Source of the DNA: Globomyces pollinis-pini
Lineage: Eukaryota; Chytridiomycota; Chytridiomycetes; Rhizophydiales; Globomycetaceae
Direction: 5' to 3'
DNA: 64,000 nucleotides
NCBI GenBank assembly: GCA_025399215.1
Contig: MU621116.1
Span: 44,119-108,118 of the forward strand
The notes beneath the pieces were generated by a model. It was not told where the DNA came from. It worked only from the letters and a program-made list of their open reading frames with translations, and made no database searches. Positions 59,470-64,000 of the stretch are shown in pieces (the first letter of the stretch is position 1; every line of letters starts with the position of its first letter). The position numbers and the translations under genes were made by a program.

Positions 59470-61256
59470 GGAAATATAAGCAAAGTTGTGTCAACCGTGT
59501 TTTGAAAAGCCAATCAATGAGATAAAATAACATCATTGTTCGGAATTATTTGCTTTTCCTTCATCAGTTCGGTTCATCGAGAGAGTTTTGAGCATTTAAA
59601 ATCTAATGGTTTAAGATTTCGAGTTTGAGGAGCAAATGTGAGTCTATAGATTGATTATTCATTGGCTCTGATGAGTGTAAAATCAATGAATCACATATAT
59701 TTCTTTTGAAATCTATTCAGAGTCTATTTCTGTAAGAAAAGTAGCAAGCGCTTATGTTGATTCAATATTTGATAACATAGGTAGTGATGTATAAATATCG
59801 GAGAGCGGCACATAATAGAATATCGTGAGAACTTCCCATAAGAGCCATTCATGCATAAGCGTGAGAAGATCCATTTTAATTCGCATAATCATTTGATATT
59901 CACATTGACATCTATACCATAAATTCCCATGAAATCATATTAAATGCTCTGGGTTGATCTACATTCATTTTAAGCCCCGTTTTCATTTTCCTTGTTTGAT
60001 CTTCCTGAACAGATTTGACTAACTTGAAGATAAAGAAGTTATCTAGTGGAACTGAATTGGACATTGATCTGCAGGTATTGATTGAATATTGATATCCATA
60101 TACGGATATGGAGAGTACTGATGCTTAGTCAATCATTTCACCATCCACCAATTGACTACTTCACAATTACTTGCTTATAGATTCAATCTGGATCGATACA
60201 GTTTAATCAGTAGTAGGACACACTCTTGTGATTTTCAAGATGCTTTACAAGAAACTCCACTTGAAACAAATAACTTCACCAACAGTATCCAGTCTTTGTA
60301 TTTGTAGTAAGAAGAGAATATTCCATGCTATTGTCGCTGAGTTGGAACACTATAAATTACAATCCCTTATGGATTCCAGTTATCAACTAAATGTGCAATG
60401 TTTACCGCTAAAAGTATTCATTTCTGGAAATGATGTAATTTAAAGGGATCTTGAATTCCATAATGTTCATTGCGTTTCGATTAGTGGATTAGACGAAGAC
60501 ACACGGTTCAATGTTCAGTTCTATTTCACAGTAGACCATTTACAAATCTAGAATACATAATATGATGTTGCAGAGTTTGACAGAAGGGATTGTTTAACAA
60601 GGAAAGGTCATAAAGATGTAGGTAGAGTCGAGGTGATGGTAAATACAAACACTGCTTACAAGCAACCAAACCAGTATATCCTGTCCATATATCTACAGCC
60701 TTAATCAAACTTTGTTCAAAGAGGAAGTAGATGGATATTTCAGTTGCTGAATAATAGTGACGTTAAAGGCTTCGCTTCATTCAAGCTCTCTATTTGTTCC
60801 AATCTTGTTAGCGCACTCTTATTTGATCGAAGTTTAGCCAAGTCAGTTACCAAACACCCATACAGAGATACGATTTAAGAACTAGATTTTTTTGAATGAA
60901 AACATTCAAATGTAAAATTTCAAAGTTCATCAGGTCTACCTCCTAACACTGTTTAGATATGATTCACTATAATCATTTCGAATCTTTCTTTGGCATCTCT
61001 GCAAATGACTGCGAACTTACAATTTTGCAAATGAAAGGTCAGAAGTAAATACTGAATACTGAACTGTTTCTTTTCACTGGTTGGAACTTTTCAGCTTAAA
61101 TTAGTATTAAACTATAACAAGATAAGCTCTTTGGAATAGCTATTATTAATCTTATCCTCAGATTCAACAAATAAGGCTTCTAAGTCGTCAACCCATAAAT
61201 TGCTATTGTTGAACGTCAGTCTAAATAGGAGGATAATAGTAGTTTATTGACAGGTT
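59470..61256. other. Long intergenic region, weak coding signals
   Basis: 1.8 kb without a supported gene. A 71-codon frame at 60228-60443 and short adjoining frames at about 60215-60400 look partly coding-like, but I could not join them into a model. Elsewhere no RNA or repeat is seen. Confidence 0.4.
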
Positions 61257-61960
61257 TTAAGAGGATAATCCCAATTCTTTCTCCAATTGGTCATTTGCTA
61301 GTCGAACTTGAATGATACGAGATACTAGTTCATCTTGTTTTAACTTCAATGAATCCAATGTTTTTTTTGCTTGCAACTAAATATGATTAGAATTTGTAAG
61401 AAGGCGGTCAAGTTAATGGAGGTGATAAACTGTTAGGTAATTACCTGATCCTGTTTTCGATCACGGTTGACTTGACCAATTTGAGCTTGTAGAGCATCAA
61501 TTTTGGATTGCTCTGATTTCACCATCTCATCCAATTGATAATTGTAAATCTTCCAAGCATTGTTACCAAACTTTGACACTAAATCCAAATTCAATGATCT
61601 ATTTTCCTGATATTCTAATTGTGATTTTGCATTCTGGACTAGAGCTTTGTAATCATCATCTGCTGATGCTTCCAAACGAAACCTGCTTGTATCAATTCCG
61701 TTTATTTTGATATTTTTCGAGGCTTGGTCTAAAGCATCTCGTAATACTGGATTTGACTAAATGCCATTAGGTCAATGTTATACTGCAAAAAGGTCAAAAT
61801 CATTCACTTTATGAGATACATGTCCCATTTCCTTTTGAATTAACTGTTCAGCCAAGTCCAGATCCAAATCTTGATCCAAATAGGGTAAACTATTAAAATC
61901 AATTAAGAATATTTCAGCTTCTAGATACCTGTCAAACAAGATGTCACCATTTTCATCCAT
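61257..61960 (-). CDS. Pre-mRNA-splicing factor SPF27 (BCAS2/Cwf7)
   Basis: Exons 61960-61929, 61889-61784, 61756-61445 and 61376-61257 (introns 39, 27 and 68 nt) encode 189 residues. After the first splice the protein reads DSLPYLDQDLD, the family's conserved start, followed by LIQKEMGH, SNPVLRDALDQAS, a coiled-coil with SKFGNNAWKIYN (family NAWK motif), and a C-terminal helical stretch. It is a core subunit of the Prp19/NTC complex of the spliceosome. Its alternative start at TTG (61972) is not needed. Confidence 0.88.
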
Positions 61961-62337
61961 AGTTGAAAACAAAAAAACTTTTTATTCTAAATTCATGTCA
62001 AAGAAAGCAAAAGCAAAGTAAGGTAGGAAATGAATTAAATGTAGAACCATTATCTGTAAACTGATAAGCAGTGCTGGAACTGGATATTCTTACATTACCA
62101 CCAGAAGAAGAGCATTGCCTAAACTACAGTTGATGAAGTACGATCCAGTAGTGAACAAACATGTATTATTCAATGAAGGAAAGAAATAGGAAATAAAACT
62201 ACTTTACTCATTATTTTAAATTTGGTTTTCTATAGAGGAGTCCCATATGCACATCCATAGTTTTTAGTCAATTTCTTATTTAATAATCGAAAGAAATATT
62301 TCATTCATTTTGGTACTTCGTTATTTCTAGAGAACAA
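61961..62337. other. Divergent promoter region
   Basis: Between SPF27 and the MFS transporter. No other feature is seen. Confidence 0.45.
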
Positions 62338-63741
62338 ATGATGGTACGACCTTATGCTTCAAAGACACTTGACTTATCTTCAAACAATTTGCCAATGAAT
62401 AAAAAACCAGTCTTCAACGACTACCTCTGGATCCTATTCTTGTCATTACCGTGGGTTGGAATTCAATGCCTTTGGAGTACCGAACTGGCTGCTTTAGACA
62501 CAACTATGGGAAACTTGGGCCTGGATCCTACTTGGGCCAAACTGTCTTGGGTATGGGGTCCGATTACTGGTTTCTTTACTGCTCCGATTGTTGGAGTTTA
62601 TTCAGATGCCTGTGTAAGTAAATATGGTAGACGACGTCCATATATGTTGGGTGGATTATTAGCTTTCACCATATCTTCCATTATATTCGCATTTGCTGGT
62701 CAATATGGTCGGTTTTCTTTACCAATTGGATTTGTCAGTTATATCATGGTTAACATCACCATCAATGTTATCCAAACTCCCACTCGCTCATACACCTCGG
62801 ATATGGTACCTCCAGAAATGCAAAATACCGCTCAATTGATGGCTGTTGCTTGTCAAGGATTAGGTGGGATAATAGGATCTCAATTACAAGCGAACTTTTA
62901 CAAAAACAGTCTAGACACACTACCTCATCTTATTTTACCTGCATTATCGTTAAATCTATTCTTTATACCGTTGGTTTGTTATATCGGAACTGAAATACCA
63001 AATACAGACCTTGAATCTAACTCGTCCCAGCCTGTAGATTTGTTCAGCCCTTTCAAAAAAGTCTTTAATGGTCTAAAAAACATTGATTTCAAATTATCAG
63101 TCATTTTTATCACACAATTCTTCTCTTGGGGTGCACTATTTTCCTTTTGGCCTCATGCAACAAATTGGGTGATCCATGATGTTTATCATGGTTGTATCCT
63201 TGGTACTCCCAACTGTTCAATAGGTAGTGAAGGGTATGAATTAGGACTGCTAGGAAATGTTACCGCTGCCAATGCAACAACTGTTCAACAATTCACACAA
63301 ATTATATTTGGTATAACCTTCAGTTACATTTTGTTTCACAACATTCTCAAAAATGTTCGATACGTCTACAGCGTTGGATTGGCAATTGGATCTATATCGA
63401 TGATACTAACAAACTTCATTTCAGATAAAACTTATGCATTCCTTTTCATTTCAATTATGGGAATTATGTTGGCAGTGGTGAACTCATTCCCTTTTGCTAT
63501 TGTTGGTCGTTATAGTTCAAATGATGGAAAACATTCTACAGGATTATTATTTGGAATGATGAACATGGTTCTCACCCTAGCACAATTCTTTATTCAATTT
63601 GTTGTAATTGCAGTGCCCAACTTGACATTATCATTGTTGATTGCTGGTATCTTGGCTGGTATTAGTTCAATCTCTGCATGTTATATTGTTGAGTTTTCTG
63701 AAGTTGACTCGAACTTGAAGCTTAGAAAAATACGCGCATAG
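62338..63741 (+). CDS. Sucrose-transporter-like MFS protein (SUT/SLC45 type)
   Basis: 467 residues, no introns. It has 12 predicted membrane segments and the family blocks GIQCLWSTELA, GPITGFFTAPIVGVYSDAC and SKYGRRRPYMLGG (the RxGRRRP loop of glycoside-pentoside-hexuronide-type sucrose transporters). S. pombe Sut1 and animal SLC45 proteins are the closest recalled families. It probably couples disaccharide uptake to protons at the plasma membrane. A start one codon downstream (MMV) is equally possible. Confidence 0.9.
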   Translation: MMVRPYASKTLDLSSNNLPMNKKPVFNDYLWILFLSLPWVGIQCLWSTELAALDTTMGNLGLDPTWAKLSWVWGPITGFFTAPIVGVYSDACVSKYGRRRPYMLGGLLAFTISSIIFAFAGQYGRFSLPIGFVSYIMVNITINVIQTPTRSYTSDMVPPEMQNTAQLMAVACQGLGGIIGSQLQANFYKNSLDTLPHLILPALSLNLFFIPLVCYIGTEIPNTDLESNSSQPVDLFSPFKKVFNGLKNIDFKLSVIFITQFFSWGALFSFWPHATNWVIHDVYHGCILGTPNCSIGSEGYELGLLGNVTAANATTVQQFTQIIFGITFSYILFHNILKNVRYVYSVGLAIGSISMILTNFISDKTYAFLFISIMGIMLAVVNSFPFAIVGRYSSNDGKHSTGLLFGMMNMVLTLAQFFIQFVVIAVPNLTLSLLIAGILAGISSISACYIVEFSEVDSNLKLRKIRA

Positions 63742-64000
63742 ATGCTTTGATAATATAGATTTTAAAATAGTTATCTCTTATAATGTCCACTAATATATAA
63801 ACAAAATAGTTCCTCTTAAATAAAAATTAGAGGGTTTCGATTGGTTACATTTTAAACCAGCCAAAACGTTACTAAACAGAACAAACTGATTGAACTTTCG
63901 TGTTGATTGTAACATTACAGTTTTCCTGTTTGTGTGTATATGATAATATATCTGTTGTATTTCAATTCAATTAGTCTTTGCGTATCCAAACTAAACTGTT

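Noticed and set aside
60228..60443. Plus-strand frame of 71 codons and neighbouring short frames
   Set aside because: They could not be joined into a spliced gene with valid sites and matching phases.

Overview
Organism. The window looks like nuclear DNA of a flagellated (zoosporic), walled fungus with an AT-rich, gene-dense genome. It carries fungal marker genes (a fused kinase-like/GNAT N-acetylglutamate synthase of the Arg2 type, a Met2-type homoserine O-acetyltransferase, a GPI-anchored GH76 Dfg5/Dcw1 enzyme, a white-collar-1-like LOV protein) together with flagellar genes (TMEM107, a CFAP119-like protein, SPAG6/PF16). No bacterial signals were seen. I do not name a genus.

The most striking general property is the introns. 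I could place about 87 by reading through conserved protein families; nearly all are 23-39 nt, centred on 28-30 nt, with GTA donors and a branch-like adenosine within about 10 nt of the AG. Simple ORF calling therefore breaks most genes; TMEM107 and a 52-residue membrane protein are invisible without splicing.

Layout. 1-0.34 kb: 3' end of an unknown gene. 0.7-12.3 kb: dense array of C2H2 zinc-finger regulators (genes A-G), interrupted by histone H2B and an alpha/beta hydrolase; two further members lie at 18.3 kb (H) and 29.0-29.7 kb (I). 12.7-21.8 kb: nucleotidyltransferase-like protein, medium-chain reductase, ribulose-phosphate epimerase, SR splicing factor, TMEM107, N-acetylglutamate synthase, a small membrane protein and ribosomal protein eL19. 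21.9-28.5 kb: CFAP119-like and SPAG6 tail to tail, then exocyst SEC3. 30-41.7 kb: an acidic unknown protein, a NOSIP-type RING protein, a GPI-anchored S28 peptidase, one copy of a duplicated unknown gene, a J-domain/TMEM185-like fusion, MSS4, and a cyclic-nucleotide-binding/D-lactate dehydrogenase fusion. 42.5-44.8 kb: remains of a PIF/Harbinger transposon next to a 5'-truncated second copy of the duplicated gene. 45-64 kb: hydrolase, polyubiquitin, MET2, amino-acid transporter, GH76, ZIP transporter, LOV/PAS photoreceptor, an unknown disordered protein, splicing factor SPF27 and a sucrose-type MFS transporter.

How the parts relate. The strongest candidate for something undescribed is the nine-member zinc-finger family: a low-complexity N-terminal region, a shared short motif (consensus S-[IV]-[DE]-[DE]-I-L-x-D-[IV]), then three or four C-terminal fingers whose last is C2HC. 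The first finger is split by a phase-1 mini-intron and this module has been duplicated in some members. Several members have a TATA box 30-50 nt before the ATG, which suggests inducible or stage-specific expression. Other notable items are the cyclic-nucleotide-binding/D-lactate dehydrogenase fusion, the J-domain fusion, the LOV protein without a GATA finger, and the flagellar neighbourhood.
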